Positions 39,108 to 48,511 of a DNA stretch of 64,000 bases are shown here, in pieces. How positions within the stretch are numbered: position 1 is the stretch's first letter; each line of letters begins with the position of its first letter. A program made the translations under genes and the position numbers. Source of the stretch: Parvularculaceae bacterium (GTDB taxonomy: Bacteria > Pseudomonadota > Alphaproteobacteria > Caulobacterales > Parvularculaceae). The stretch covers positions 62,001 to 126,000 of the forward strand of contig JANQMJ010000017.1 of assembly GCA_028280115.1 (NCBI GenBank). The letters run 5' to 3'. The notes below the pieces were generated by a model. The model was given only the letters and a program-made list of their open reading frames with translations. It had not been told where the DNA came from and made no database searches.

Positions 39108-40874
39108 ATGGCGTCAGCGGGCGACAGCGAATTTCTGGTACAGGCGGCGACTTATCTCGGCGCCGTGGCGATCGCCGTTCCCATCTTCAATCGCTTCAAG
39201 CTTGGCTCGATCCTGGGCTATCTCGCCGCCGGCGTCGCCGTCGGGCCGTTCGGACTTAATCTTTTGCATCAGGAGGCAGGCGTCTTTCACGTCGCCGAAT
39301 TCGGCGTCGTGCTTTTGCTCTTTGTCATTGGACTCGAGTTGTCCCTGTCGCGGCTATGGTCCATGCGCCAGCAAATTTTCGGCCTCGGCGCGACGCAGAT
39401 GGCGGTCACCGGCATCGCCATCGCGGCTTTGTTCGTCGCCCCAGGCGTCATGGCGGTCAAAGCGGCGATCATCGCCGGCTTGTCGCTGGCGTTCTCCTCG
39501 ACCGCGTTCGCCCTTCAGCTTTTGAAGGACCGCGGCGAGCTCAGCACGCCTTACGGCCGTCGCTCCTTTTCGATCCTGCTATTTCAGGATCTCGCCGTCA
39601 TTCCGTTGCTCGCCGCCATCCCGTTCGTCGCCGGCGCCGGCGGCGAGGAAGCGGCCGGGTGGATCAATGCGCTCAAAGCCGTCGGCGTTCTCGCAGTGCT
39701 GATTCTGATCAGCAAATACGGTCTCGATCGCGTCTTTCGCCTGGTTGCGGCGTCCGGTTCGCGCGAAGCCTTCGCCGCAACGGCGCTGCTGGTGGTCGCG
39801 TTGACGTCGCTCGCCGTCGCCTGGGCGGGGCTGTCCATGGCGCTGGGCGCCTTTCTCGCCGGCGTGCTGCTCGCTGAGTCTTCGTACAAACATCAGATCG
39901 AAACCGACATCGAACCGTTTCGCGGCCTGTTTCTTGGCCTGTTCTTCATTTCCATCGGCATGCGGCTCGACCTCGGCGTCATCGCTGCGTCCTGGGCGAT
40001 CGTGCTTGGCGGCGCCGCCGGACTCCTCTCGCTCAAATTTGCGTTGCTTTACGCCTTGACGCGGGCGGCAAGGGCGAACCACGCCGAGGCCCTGAAAACC
40101 GCAGCGATGCTCTGCCAGGGCGGCGAGTTCGCTTTCGTCGTCATCAGCCTTGGCGTCGACGCGCTCTTGTTCACCAATAGCGAGGCGACGCTGATGTCGG
40201 CCATCGTCACTATCTCCATGGCGGCGACGCCGTTGATCGTCATGGCGGCGCATCGCCTGTGCGCCGCCGAGCCGCAAAGCGCCGACGGGCTCGTCGGGCC
40301 GGAAGGCGGCCATGACCATGTCATCGTCGCCGGTTTCGGCCGCGTGGGGCAGATCATCTCCCAGGTGCTCGCCAATTCCGGCGTGCAGGTGACGGCGATC
40401 GACCGCAATCCCGACCACATTCGCAACGCTGAGCGTTTCGGTTTCAAAGTCAATTACGGCGATGCGGCGCGCCTTGATGTTCTGACCACGGCCGGCGCTG
40501 CGGACGCACGCTCGGTGATCCTCTGTATGGATCATAAGGAATCGGTCAACCGCGCGGTCATGGGTTTGCGCGAGCGCTTCCCCAACCTGACGATCATCGC
40601 CTGCGCGCACGATCGCATGCATGAAATCGAACTGCAGCAGCTGGAGCCAGACGTCATCGTGCGCGAGACGCTGGAATCAAGTCTTCTGATGGCGCGCGAA
40701 GCGCTGTCGCGCATGGGCCATGACCGCAAGACAATCGACGAATATGTCCAGCAGTTTCGCGTTCGCGACCGGGAACGGCTTCTGGCTCAGCGCGATTACG
40801 GTCCGGAAGCGGGCAAGGATTTGATTTATGCGCGCTTTGATCCCCCCGGCAAGAAGGCCGAAAAGGACTCTTGA
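39108..40874 (+). CDS. CPA2-family cation:proton antiporter with TrkA-N domain (Kef-type)
   Basis: A 588-residue transporter. Residues about 10-385 contain twelve or so membrane segments, with LGSILGYLAAGVAVGPFGLN near the start, FSSTAFALQLLKDRGEL and LLFQDLAVIPLLAAIPFV in the core. The cytoplasmic RCK/TrkA-N domain begins with HVIVAGFGRVGQIISQVLAN (about 405) and continues DARSVILCMDHKESVNRAV. It resembles KefB/KefC glutathione-gated potassium efflux systems. Its gene begins three bases after argC but is otherwise unrelated to it. Confidence 0.93.
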   Translation: MASAGDSEFLVQAATYLGAVAIAVPIFNRFKLGSILGYLAAGVAVGPFGLNLLHQEAGVFHVAEFGVVLLLFVIGLELSLSRLWSMRQQIFGLGATQMAVTGIAIAALFVAPGVMAVKAAIIAGLSLAFSSTAFALQLLKDRGELSTPYGRRSFSILLFQDLAVIPLLAAIPFVAGAGGEEAAGWINALKAVGVLAVLILISKYGLDRVFRLVAASGSREAFAATALLVVALTSLAVAWAGLSMALGAFLAGVLLAESSYKHQIETDIEPFRGLFLGLFFISIGMRLDLGVIAASWAIVLGGAAGLLSLKFALLYALTRAARANHAEALKTAAMLCQGGEFAFVVISLGVDALLFTNSEATLMSAIVTISMAATPLIVMAAHRLCAAEPQSADGLVGPEGGHDHVIVAGFGRVGQIISQVLANSGVQVTAIDRNPDHIRNAERFGFKVNYGDAARLDVLTTAGAADARSVILCMDHKESVNRAVMGLRERFPNLTIIACAHDRMHEIELQQLEPDVIVRETLESSLLMAREALSRMGHDRKTIDEYVQQFRVRDRERLLAQRDYGPEAGKDLIYARFDPPGKKAEKDS

Positions 40875-40894
40875 AACGGACGGCGCCTGAAAAC

Positions 40895-41323
40895 TCAGGT
40901 GGCGGACTCTTCAATTTTGTGCATATCCGCGTCGGAAAGCCCGAAATGATGGCCGATTTCATGCACCAGAACATGGGCGATGAGATGCTTCAGGCTGATA
41001 TCGCCGCGCTCGCGCCATTCGGCGAGGATCGGCAGCCGGTAAAGATGCACATGGTTGGGATACTGATAAGGATCGGACACGCCCGCTTCGGTCATGGCGA
41101 CGCCTTCGAACAGACCGGTTAGTTCAAGCGGATCGGCGATGCCCATCTCTTTTAGGATCTCCGGCTCGGCTTTATCGGCGACGTGAATGATCAGATTGCC
41201 GCACAGCCCGCGGAATTCTTCAGGCATGGCGTCATAGGCGGCGCGCGCCAGGGTCTCGAACTGCTCAAGATCAGGCGCCGGGCGCCGGCGCCAGCCGGGG
41301 TCTCGGTCCTGGCGAGGGCTCAT
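40895..41323 (-). CDS. Zincin-like metallopeptidase family protein (DUF1025-like)
   Basis: A 142-residue protein of the small minimal-zincin family. The zinc motif HEIGHHFGLSD (HExxH plus a downstream acidic residue) lies near residue 122, after VLV. Earlier segments match the family: FETLARAAYDAMPEEFRGLC and IADPLELTGLFEGV. Proteins of this family are common in alphaproteobacteria, and their substrate is not known. It overlaps the serine hydrolase gene upstream on the same strand by ATGA and is convergent with the antiporter. Confidence 0.88.
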   Translation of the reverse strand: MSPRQDRDPGWRRRPAPDLEQFETLARAAYDAMPEEFRGLCGNLIIHVADKAEPEILKEMGIADPLELTGLFEGVAMTEAGVSDPYQYPNHVHLYRLPILAEWRERGDISLKHLIAHVLVHEIGHHFGLSDADMHKIEESAT

Positions 41324-42720
41324 CGTGCGTCGCCATTGGGCGGATTGCCGACGGCGTTGTAAATGTCCTCGATCAACGGCGTGACAAGAGGAAACGGCTG
41401 GCGCCCGCGCGTCATGCCGAGGCGAACGATCACCATGCGTTTGGACGGGAAGATAAACACATACTGCCCTTCATGACCCGACATGAAATAGACCGCTTCG
41501 GGCAGGGCTTTCATATAGCGTTCGCGTCCGGCCGCGCCGGCGCGATTGAGCCAGAAATGCGCGCCATATTCGCCGTTCGACGCTTCGGTCGGCGTCGCCA
41601 CATAGTCGGCCCAGCTTTGGCGCAGGATGCGCTCGCCGTCCCACACGCCGTCCTGCAAATAGAGTTGGCCAAGCCGGGCCCAGTCCCGCGCCGTTGCGTA
41701 AACAAAAGACGAACCGATGAAAGTGCCTGAGGCGTCGGGCTCCATGACAAAGCTCGTCGCGCCGATGGGATTGAACACCGCCTCGCGCGCGAAAGCGTGA
41801 TAATCAACGCCCGCCTGGGTCAGCGCGGCGCGCAGGGCTTTGGAAATCAGGTTGGTCGTCCCGCTTGAATAATGCCAGGCTTCGCCGGGCGCATGCAGCG
41901 CCTGATTTTTCGCGGCAAGGGCGCCTGAATCCGCCATGTCGAACAGCATGCGATTCACGTCGGAGCGCATTGCGTCATATTCCTCGCCGAAGGCGAGGCC
42001 GCTCTGCATGCGCAAAAGATCGTCCCAGGTGATGTCCTTGCGCGCGTCGCCGCTCCATTCCGGCACGGGCGCGGGCGCATTCACATCGATCAGTCCCCGC
42101 TCCGCCGCTGCGCCCACAAGCGTCGACGTCACGCTCTTGGCCATGGACCAGGAAAGCAGCGGCGTCGTTTCCGAAAAGCCTTCTGCATAGCGTTCATCGA
42201 CAAGCTTGCCGTCAACGGCGACCAAAATCGCACGGTGGTTCAGGTCATTGTTCTCGAAAGCGTCGGTCAGGGCATAATCGAGCGCCGCATAGTCGATCCA
42301 GGCCAGCGCCTCGCCGGAGACCGGCCGCGCGGTCGGCCATGGCGCCGCCGCAGCGACCGGCGCGCGGGCGGGCAGGGGGCGGACCCGTCCCCCATTGGCG
42401 AGGGTGCAGCCGTAACCGTCGCGATAGATCGCCCGGGCGCGGCCAAAGCCGAATGGACCCGCCGCTGCGGTCTCTTGCGCATCAAGATCAACGCGCAGAC
42501 GGATCTTATCCAAGGCTGGGTCGATGCCGCCGAATTCCCCGGCGACGACTTCATCCGCATCGCGCCGGGCGAGGAAGATCTCCGAGCAGGCGATCTTGGC
42601 CTTGTAGCCGGCGCCGATGCGCGCCAGGCGATCAGCGCGCACGCCGAGATAGATGATAGCTGCGGCCACGGCGACCATGGCTGCCAGAAACGCATATTGA
42701 AGGGCTTTGCGAGCGTCCAT
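41320..42720 (-). CDS. Serine hydrolase of the beta-lactamase/class C family
   Basis: A 466-residue protein with an N-terminal membrane anchor or signal (about 8-27, YAFLAAMVAVAAAIIYLGVR). The catalytic SxxK is SWSMAKSVTSTLVG (about 193-196), followed by WHYSSGTTNLISKALRAAL and the C-terminal YMSGHEGQYVFIFPS-like KTG region (substituted by HEGQ). It belongs to the beta-lactamase-like esterase/D-peptidase group; true beta-lactamase activity is not implied. It is the first gene of a two-gene minus-strand unit with the small zincin. Confidence 0.88.
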   Translation of the reverse strand: MDARKALQYAFLAAMVAVAAAIIYLGVRADRLARIGAGYKAKIACSEIFLARRDADEVVAGEFGGIDPALDKIRLRVDLDAQETAAAGPFGFGRARAIYRDGYGCTLANGGRVRPLPARAPVAAAAPWPTARPVSGEALAWIDYAALDYALTDAFENNDLNHRAILVAVDGKLVDERYAEGFSETTPLLSWSMAKSVTSTLVGAAAERGLIDVNAPAPVPEWSGDARKDITWDDLLRMQSGLAFGEEYDAMRSDVNRMLFDMADSGALAAKNQALHAPGEAWHYSSGTTNLISKALRAALTQAGVDYHAFAREAVFNPIGATSFVMEPDASGTFIGSSFVYATARDWARLGQLYLQDGVWDGERILRQSWADYVATPTEASNGEYGAHFWLNRAGAAGRERYMKALPEAVYFMSGHEGQYVFIFPSKRMVIVRLGMTRGRQPFPLVTPLIEDIYNAVGNPPNGDAR

Positions 42721-42771
42721 TTGCGGACCTTATCCGCAAATGGATTGAGAGTTTACGATTTTCTTCAGCGT

Positions 42772-43428
42772 TTAGAGGCCGATGAAGGGCTGGACGATAC
42801 GGCCGAGCACGGTCTTGAAACGCAGCGGCGCAGCGGCCGCGATCAAACAGATGCAGGGCTCATCGCCGATCGCCTCGGGCGTGTGCGTGTCGCCGGCATC
42901 CAGATCGGCGAGATCGCCCACGGCGAAATCGCCGATTTCATCCTTATATGCGCCGCGCAAAATCACCGTCAGCTCTTCGCCCTTGTGGGAGTGTCTGGGC
43001 ATCCGCACGCCGGGGGCGATCTTCAACAGCCGCAACACGCCGGGACGGTAGCCTTCAGCCTTGAGCACGCTTTGCGACAGTCCCGGAGCCACTGCCCGCC
43101 ACGCGACATCGTCAATCGATCCTTCTAGATAGGCGCTGAGCGGCAGGCGGGTTTCCGGCAGGTCGCCTGCCGGTTTTTGCGGCGTCACGACATTAACGCC
43201 GGGGTCGGCCCGTCTGAGGACGTTTTCAAGCGCATCGTCGCGGAGCGCGACCGGTTCGGCATCCTCAAGAAAGGCGCCGCCAACCGTTTCGAATTCTTCG
43301 ATCGCCTGGGCGCACTCGGTGCAAATTGCTGCATGGGTCGCGATCACTACCGCGCGGGCTTCGTCAAGACGGCCGGCCGCGAATGCGGCGAGCGTTTCGG
43401 TTTTGGGATGATGGCGAATGTTGCTCAT
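42772..43428 (-). CDS. chrR: ChrR-type cupin anti-sigma factor
   Basis: A 218-residue protein: the N-terminal zinc anti-sigma domain has H6 (RHHPKTETLAAF), with His and two Cys in ATHAAICTECAQAIEEFE; the C-terminal cupin domain (about 100-200) has MPRHSHKGEELTVIL, where the His and Glu bind metal. In Rhodobacter, ChrR holds RpoE until singlet oxygen releases it. The gene overlaps the sigma gene upstream by ATGA. A little residual sequence to the end carries IVQPFIGL. Confidence 0.92.
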   Translation of the reverse strand: MSNIRHHPKTETLAAFAAGRLDEARAVVIATHAAICTECAQAIEEFETVGGAFLEDAEPVALRDDALENVLRRADPGVNVVTPQKPAGDLPETRLPLSAYLEGSIDDVAWRAVAPGLSQSVLKAEGYRPGVLRLLKIAPGVRMPRHSHKGEELTVILRGAYKDEIGDFAVGDLADLDAGDTHTPEAIGDEPCICLIAAAAPLRFKTVLGRIVQPFIGL

Positions 43429-44000
43429 AGATGATCGCCAAGCTCCTTGCGGAATTTTTCAAAGGCCAGGCGCAGGCGCGATTTCACCGTGCCCAGGGGC
43501 AGACCGAGCCGGTCCGCGATCGCCGAATGGGGCTCATCATGGTAAAAATGCAATCTCATGACGTCGTACTGCTCCAGGGGCAAATTCTCCAACGCCTCCC
43601 TGATACGCTGGTCGCGCTCTTTCAGTTCACACAAAACGTCAGCCCGCGGCGCCTCCTCGGGCGCCAGGGCCGGATCCTCGCCGTCGAGCGGCGGCCTTGC
43701 CGCCCGCCGAACGGCGTCAATCCGGGCGTTTCGCGCAATCGTGAATATCCAGGTCGCCGCCGAAGCCTTTGTCGGATCGAATAATTCGGCCTTTCTCAAG
43801 ACCTTAACCATCACGTCCTGAGCGAGATCTTCGGCCTCCGCCTCGATGGTCCCGCCGCGCATCAAAAAGCCCTTAACGCGCGGCGCAAAATAGGCGTAGA
43901 TTTCCGCAAATGCCCTCTTGTCGCCGGTTTGGGCGACGCGCGTCAGTTGCTCATCCATAGAAGGCGCGGTCGTCGGGGGTTCTGCACTTGTATGCGACAC
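43425..44000 (-). CDS. rpoE: ECF sigma factor RpoE (ECF11, singlet-oxygen response type)
   Basis: A 191-residue ECF sigma factor coupled to chrR. Region 2 is FAEIYAYFAPRVKGFLMRGG, then AEDLAQDVMVKVLRKAELFD; region 4 is ALENLPLEQYDVMRLHFYHD and HSAIADRLGLPLGTVKSRLR. In alphaproteobacteria this sigma factor activates photo-oxidative stress genes. The divergent neighbour carries an ECF11-like promoter at 44088-44117. I could not see an equally good promoter in front of rpoE itself. Confidence 0.93.
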   Translation of the reverse strand: MSHTSAEPPTTAPSMDEQLTRVAQTGDKRAFAEIYAYFAPRVKGFLMRGGTIEAEAEDLAQDVMVKVLRKAELFDPTKASAATWIFTIARNARIDAVRRAARPPLDGEDPALAPEEAPRADVLCELKERDQRIREALENLPLEQYDVMRLHFYHDEPHSAIADRLGLPLGTVKSRLRLAFEKFRKELGDHL

Positions 44001-44087
44001 GCTGAGCGCCCAGACCTTTCCAGCGCCGCCGGGGGCGCAATGGGCAGTAGAATGGTGACGCCCGGGAGCTTACGCAAGCATCCCTCA

Positions 44088-44117
44088 TGATCTAGAAGCC
44101 GAATGGACGCGTATTGA
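44088..44117 (+). promoter_or_regulatory. Candidate RpoE (ECF11) promoter for the FAD amine oxidase gene
   Basis: TGATCT (44088-44093) resembles the TGATC-type -35 box of RpoE/ChrR promoters. TATTGA (44112-44117) is 18 bp away. Transcription would start near 44124, only a few bases before the GGGAG ribosome site and the ATG at 44141. Confidence 0.5.
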
Positions 44118-44140
44118 TCATCGGCAATCAGGGAGCGTTC

Positions 44141-45487
44141 ATGCCATTCGACGCCGCAAGAATACGCCGCGACAATAAAAGGCGCCGAATCGCCGTGATC
44201 GGATCGGGCGTTTCCGGTCTTTCCGCGGCGTGGCTTTCGTCGAAGTCCCACGACGTCGTTGTTTATGAAAAAGCCGGGCGTCTGGGCGGGCACTCCAATA
44301 CGGTCGATGTCGATCTGCCCGGCGGCGCGGTTCCTGTGGATACGGGCTTTATCGTCTTTAACGAGCCGAGCTATCCGAATTTCACGGCGATGCTGGACCA
44401 TCTCGGCGTCGCCACGGAAGAATCCTGCATGTCCTTCGGCGTGTCGCTGGAAGGCGGACGGCTCGAATATTCCGGCCAGACGCTGTCGTCGGTGTTCGCC
44501 AAACGCGCCAACGCCGTCTCGCCGTCCTTCTGGAAGATGTTGAGCGACATTCCGCGGTTTCATCGCGATGCAAGGTCCGTATTGCGCGCGGGGTTTTGCG
44601 AGCACGCATCCCTGGGCGAGTTTGTCAACGCGCGCCGATACGGCCAGGGCTTTCGCAATTATTTTCTGAAACCGATGGCCTCGGCGATCTGGTCGACGCC
44701 GAACATGCGCGTATTCGACTATCCCGCCCTTTCTTTCCTTCAGTTTTTTGAAAACCACGGACTGTTGCAGGTTTTGAACCTCCCGCTCTGGCATACGGTC
44801 TCGGGCGGTTCGCGGGTTTACGTGCGCGCCCTTCAAGAGGCCTTTAAGGAAAACGCTCGGCTGTCGACGGGCGTCGTTTCCATCGAGCGCAAAGACGGCC
44901 GCGTCATCATCGCCGATGAGCGCGGCGGGCTTGACGATTTCGACGACGTCATTATCGCCGCCCACGCCGATCAGGCCTTACGCATGCTCAAGGACGCCGA
45001 CGCGCGCGAGCGGTCCATATTGTCGGCGTTTTCATATCAAGCCAACCGCGCCGTCTTGCATCTTGATGAAGCCATGATGCCGCGTCGGCGACGCGCCTGG
45101 TCGAGCTGGAACTATATCGGCGACGGCGAATGCGGATCGGTGACCTATTGGATGAACCGGCTGCAGAACCTTTCGTGCCGCGAGAATGTCCTTGTCACGC
45201 TCAATCCCGCCGCGCCGATCCGACCCGACGCGGTCATCGCCGAGTTCGACTATGATCATCCCATGTTCAACGCGGCGACGGCGGCGGCGCAAAAAGACAT
45301 CTGGGCCGTCCAGGGGCGCGGCGGCGTGTGGCATGCCGGCGCGCATCTCGGGCACGGCTTTCACGAGGATGGTCTGCAGGCGGGTCTCGCGGTCGCCGAA
45401 GCGATCGGCGGCGCGCGGCGGCCCTGGCGGGTGGAAAACGAATCCGGACGGCTCGGCCATGTGCGTCCGAGCGAGGCGTCGGCGTGA
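44141..45487 (+). CDS. FAD-dependent amine oxidase family protein, RpoE-linked
   Basis: A 448-residue flavoprotein: RRIAVIGSGVSGLSAAWLSS (GxGxxG), KAGRLGGHSNTVDV, and GVWHAGAHLGHGFHEDGLQA near the C-terminus. This is the conserved member of the RpoE-ChrR regulon that stands next to DUF1365 in many alphaproteobacteria and in cfa operons; it is thought to modify fatty acids in the oxidative response. The ATG at 44141 is chosen since GGGAG precedes it; the open frame begins nine codons upstream. It overlaps the DUF1365 gene by GTGA. Confidence 0.9.
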   Translation: MPFDAARIRRDNKRRRIAVIGSGVSGLSAAWLSSKSHDVVVYEKAGRLGGHSNTVDVDLPGGAVPVDTGFIVFNEPSYPNFTAMLDHLGVATEESCMSFGVSLEGGRLEYSGQTLSSVFAKRANAVSPSFWKMLSDIPRFHRDARSVLRAGFCEHASLGEFVNARRYGQGFRNYFLKPMASAIWSTPNMRVFDYPALSFLQFFENHGLLQVLNLPLWHTVSGGSRVYVRALQEAFKENARLSTGVVSIERKDGRVIIADERGGLDDFDDVIIAAHADQALRMLKDADARERSILSAFSYQANRAVLHLDEAMMPRRRRAWSSWNYIGDGECGSVTYWMNRLQNLSCRENVLVTLNPAAPIRPDAVIAEFDYDHPMFNAATAAAQKDIWAVQGRGGVWHAGAHLGHGFHEDGLQAGLAVAEAIGGARRPWRVENESGRLGHVRPSEASA

Positions 45488-46272
45488 GCGCGCGCGTATA
45501 TGAAGGCGCGGTGACGCACCGGCGGTTCAAACCGGTGCGGCATTTCCTCAAATACCGCGTCTTTTCTTTTTTGCTCGATCTCGACCGGCTCGACGATACG
45601 ACGGGGGCATTGCGGCTCTTTTCCCGTGGCCGGTTCAATCTCTTTTCGTTTTATGATCGCGATTACGGCGACGGGCGGCCGAAAGACCTCGCCGCTTATA
45701 TTCGGGGGGCGCTGCGCGCGGCGGGCATCGATGCGAATGGGCGGATTTTGCTTTTGTGCTATCCGCGCATGTTCGGTTATGCGTTCAATCCGCTGTCGGT
45801 CTATTATTGCTACGACGCTTCGGGCGGTCTCGCCGCGATGATGTACGAAGTCAGCAACACGTTCGGCGAACGCCATTCCTATCTCATTCCGGCGGCCGGC
45901 GCCGCCGAAACGATCGACCAATCGGCGGACAAGATGTTTCACGTTTCGCCCTTTATCGACATGAACATGCGCTACCGGTTCTTGTTGTCGCCGCCTTCAG
46001 AAAAGATCAGCCTGTTCATTCGGACCAGCGACCGCGACGGCCCGGTACTTGACGCTGCGTTTGCGGGCGCGGCGGCGCCGGTCACCGACGCCAAGTTAAT
46101 AGCGCTCGTTTTTCGCTATCCCCTGATGACGCTGAAAGTCATCGCCGGCATCCATTGGGAGGCGCTCAAGCTCTTCGCCAAGGGGTTGCGTTTGCGCTCG
46201 GGCGCGCCCGCGCCGGCGCGTCCCGTCACGGTCGTTGCGCCCTGCGCGCGGGAGCTTTCCGACGCCGCGTAA
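45484..46272 (+). CDS. DUF1365 family protein
   Basis: A 262-residue protein with the family N-terminus MSARVYEGAVTHRRFKPVRH, FKYRVF-like continuation, RDYGDGRPKDLAAYIRGALR, then RILLLCYPRMFGYAFNPLSV and VYYCYDASG. The GTG start overlaps the amine oxidase stop (GTGA). In other genomes the next gene is a cyclopropane-fatty-acyl-phospholipid synthase-like methyltransferase, but here CoA-transferase genes follow and no such gene is in the window. The biochemical role is unknown. Confidence 0.92.
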   Translation: MSARVYEGAVTHRRFKPVRHFLKYRVFSFLLDLDRLDDTTGALRLFSRGRFNLFSFYDRDYGDGRPKDLAAYIRGALRAAGIDANGRILLLCYPRMFGYAFNPLSVYYCYDASGGLAAMMYEVSNTFGERHSYLIPAAGAAETIDQSADKMFHVSPFIDMNMRYRFLLSPPSEKISLFIRTSDRDGPVLDAAFAGAAAPVTDAKLIALVFRYPLMTLKVIAGIHWEALKLFAKGLRLRSGAPAPARPVTVVAPCARELSDAA

Positions 46273-46341
46273 GCGCGGTTTCAGCCGGTGGACGCTTTCT
46301 TTCTTTTGCGCTAGTCGGGGCCTCGTTCCAGGAGGCCTTTG

Positions 46342-47046
46342 ATGAAGAAGATCTACCCCGATGCGGCGGCGGCGCTGGACGGGCTGACATTCGACGGCAT
46401 GACGGTGATGTCCGGCGGGTTCGGACTATGCGGCATCCCGGAAAATCTGATCGTCGCCCTTAGGGATTCCGGCGTGAAGAACATCACGGCGATCTCCAAT
46501 AATGCGGGCGTCGACGATTTCGGCCTCGGCCTTCTCTTGCAGACCCGGCAGATCAAAAAAATGATCAGCTCCTATGTGGGCGAGAACAAGGAGTTCGAAC
46601 GGCAGTTTCTGGCAGGCGAACTCGAGCTTGAATTCAATCCCCAGGGCACGCTCGCCGAACGCTGCCGCGCCGGCGGGGCGGGCATTCCCGGGTTTTACAC
46701 CCGAACCGGGGTCGGCACGATGATCGCCGAAGGCAAGGAACACAAGGAATTCGCCGGCGAGACCTATATTCTCGAAACCGGACTGATCGCCAATCTTTCC
46801 ATCGTCAAGGCCTGGAAGGCCGACGAACAGGGCAATCTCATTTACCGCAAGACGGCGCGCAATTTTAATCCCTTGATGGCGATGGCGGGGGAAGTGACGG
46901 TCGCTGAGGTCGAAGAGATCGTGCCCCTGGGCGTGCTCGATCCCGACTGCATTCAAACGCCCGGCATTTTCGTGCAGCGGCTGATCTTGGGCGAGCATGA
47001 AAAGCGCATCGAACAGCGCACGATCCGAGAAAGGGAGAATGCGTAA
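46342..47046 (+). CDS. scoA: 3-oxoacid CoA-transferase subunit A
   Basis: A 234-residue subunit: [60 protein letters not shown], and [20 protein letters not shown]. It pairs with the B subunit encoded next to move CoA between succinyl-CoA and a 3-oxoacid, used in ketone-body or polyhydroxyalkanoate breakdown. A canonical AGGAGG ribosome site is at 46330-46335; ATG 46342 is used although a TTG three bases upstream is in frame. The stop overlaps the B-subunit start (TAATG). Confidence 0.95.
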   Translation: MKKIYPDAAAALDGLTFDGMTVMSGGFGLCGIPENLIVALRDSGVKNITAISNNAGVDDFGLGLLLQTRQIKKMISSYVGENKEFERQFLAGELELEFNPQGTLAERCRAGGAGIPGFYTRTGVGTMIAEGKEHKEFAGETYILETGLIANLSIVKAWKADEQGNLIYRKTARNFNPLMAMAGEVTVAEVEEIVPLGVLDPDCIQTPGIFVQRLILGEHEKRIEQRTIRERENA

Positions 47047-47684
47047 TGCCTTGGGATCGCAACCAGATGGCCGAGCGCGCCGCGCAGGAGCTCGAAGACG
47101 GCTTCTACGTCAATCTCGGCATCGGCATCCCGACATTGGTCGCCAACTATATCGGCGAAAACATCGACGTCACCTTGCAGTCGGAAAACGGCATGCTCGG
47201 CATGGGACCGTTCCCTTATGAGGATGAAATCGATCCCGATCTGATCAACGCCGGCAAACAGACCATCACCGAACTGCGCCGCACGTCCTATTTTTCCTCC
47301 GCCGACAGCTTCGCCATGATCCGCGGCGGTCATATTGACCTCGCCATTCTCGGCGCCATGGAAGTGTCGGAAAAAGGCGACCTCGCCAACTGGATGATCC
47401 CGGGAAAGCTGGTCAAGGGGATGGGCGGCGCCATGGATCTCGTGGCCGGCGTCAAGCGGGTCGTGGTGGTGATGGACCACACGTCGAAAAACGGCGATCC
47501 CAAGCTCCTGCACGAATGCTCGTTGCCGCTCACCGGCAAGGAAGTCGTCGATATGGTGATTACCAATCTCGGCGTTTTCGGGATCGACCGGGGCAAGAGC
47601 ATGTCGCTGATCGAGCTGGCGCCGGACGTCGCCGTCGACGAGATCAAGGCCAAGACGCAAGCTGATTTCGACGTCGCCCTTTAA
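47046..47684 (+). CDS. scoB: 3-oxoacid CoA-transferase subunit B
   Basis: A 212-residue subunit with the catalytic glutamate in TLQSENGMLGMGPFP (about residue 43-57). Other family segments are GFYVNLGIGIPTLVANYI, MIRGGHIDLAILGAMEVSEK, and MVITNLGVFGIDRGKSMSLI. It follows the A subunit with TAATG overlap. A convergent HxlR-type regulator gene lies 17 bases downstream and could control another operon, although the pair could be functionally linked. Confidence 0.95.
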   Translation: MPWDRNQMAERAAQELEDGFYVNLGIGIPTLVANYIGENIDVTLQSENGMLGMGPFPYEDEIDPDLINAGKQTITELRRTSYFSSADSFAMIRGGHIDLAILGAMEVSEKGDLANWMIPGKLVKGMGGAMDLVAGVKRVVVVMDHTSKNGDPKLLHECSLPLTGKEVVDMVITNLGVFGIDRGKSMSLIELAPDVAVDEIKAKTQADFDVAL

Positions 47685-47701
47685 AGGGCCGGGTGATAAA
47701 A

Positions 47702-48409
47702 TTACAGGGCGGCTGTCTGGCGCGGTGCGAGCGCCTTGTCGGCATGGTCTTTGGTATGCACGATGCAGGCAAGCAAATGCGCGACGGTTTTTGAATCGCC
47801 GGTGATCGCCATGCGCGCCTTGACTTCGTCCATCGCCAGTTCGCCGCGAAAAGCGCGCATGATGGTTTCGACGTCTGTTGAGAGTTTCGCCACCGCGGGT
47901 GTATCCGCGCCGCGGCGCGCGATCATTTCCTGGTTCATATAAAAGAACGTATACGGAAATTCGTCGATGTGTATATGGGCGACGTAATTGAGCGACGCAT
48001 CGGGATGGGGTTTGCAAAAAAGCTCAATGGCGAGGGCGACGGAGTCCGGCCGCAGATCATTCGAATAAATGCAGTCATGCGCCGGCGAAGATTCCGGGCG
48101 CATCATGAAGTAGTCGATCGACCAGCACATGATTTGGCGGATCGCCGGCCGCAGCCCTTCTCCCGCGGGCGACAGCTTGTAGCGCCCCCGGGACTCGCCG
48201 GCGCCTGGGGCTTCGATCAGACCGGCCTCGTCAAGCTCCTTGAGGCGCTTGCTTAACAGATTGGCGCCGATCCCCGGCAGACCGGCCTGCAGATCGCCGA
48301 AGCGCTGGGGCCCCAAAAACAGCTCACGCAGGATCAGCAGCGTCCAACGCTCGCCCAAAAGGTCGAGCGCGTGGGCGAGGATGCAGTCCTGATTATAGGT
48401 TCGCGACAT
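47702..48409 (-). CDS. HxlR-family transcriptional regulator
   Basis: A 235-residue regulator. The winged-helix domain spans about 1-100, with CILAHALDLLGERWTLLILR, ELFLGPQRFGDLQAGLPGIG and LSKRLKELDEAGLIEAPGAG. The C-terminal half (about 105-235) looks like an SCP2-like lipid-binding domain, as in several HxlR proteins. The start at 48409 has GGAAG upstream and gives the standard MSRTYNQDC N-terminus; an in-frame extension of 19 residues exists. The promoter ahead (48527-48554) overlaps a palindrome, consistent with autoregulation. Confidence 0.88.
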   Translation of the reverse strand: MSRTYNQDCILAHALDLLGERWTLLILRELFLGPQRFGDLQAGLPGIGANLLSKRLKELDEAGLIEAPGAGESRGRYKLSPAGEGLRPAIRQIMCWSIDYFMMRPESSPAHDCIYSNDLRPDSVALAIELFCKPHPDASLNYVAHIHIDEFPYTFFYMNQEMIARRGADTPAVAKLSTDVETIMRAFRGELAMDEVKARMAITGDSKTVAHLLACIVHTKDHADKALAPRQTAAL

Positions 48410-48511
48410 CGGCTTCCTTCGAAGCAGCGGAGACGGAGGACTCATGTCTACTCCAGATTTCATCATATTGTCTTATAGGTAACGAAAGCATGGGCTCGCT
48501 GCGAAAAAGAT

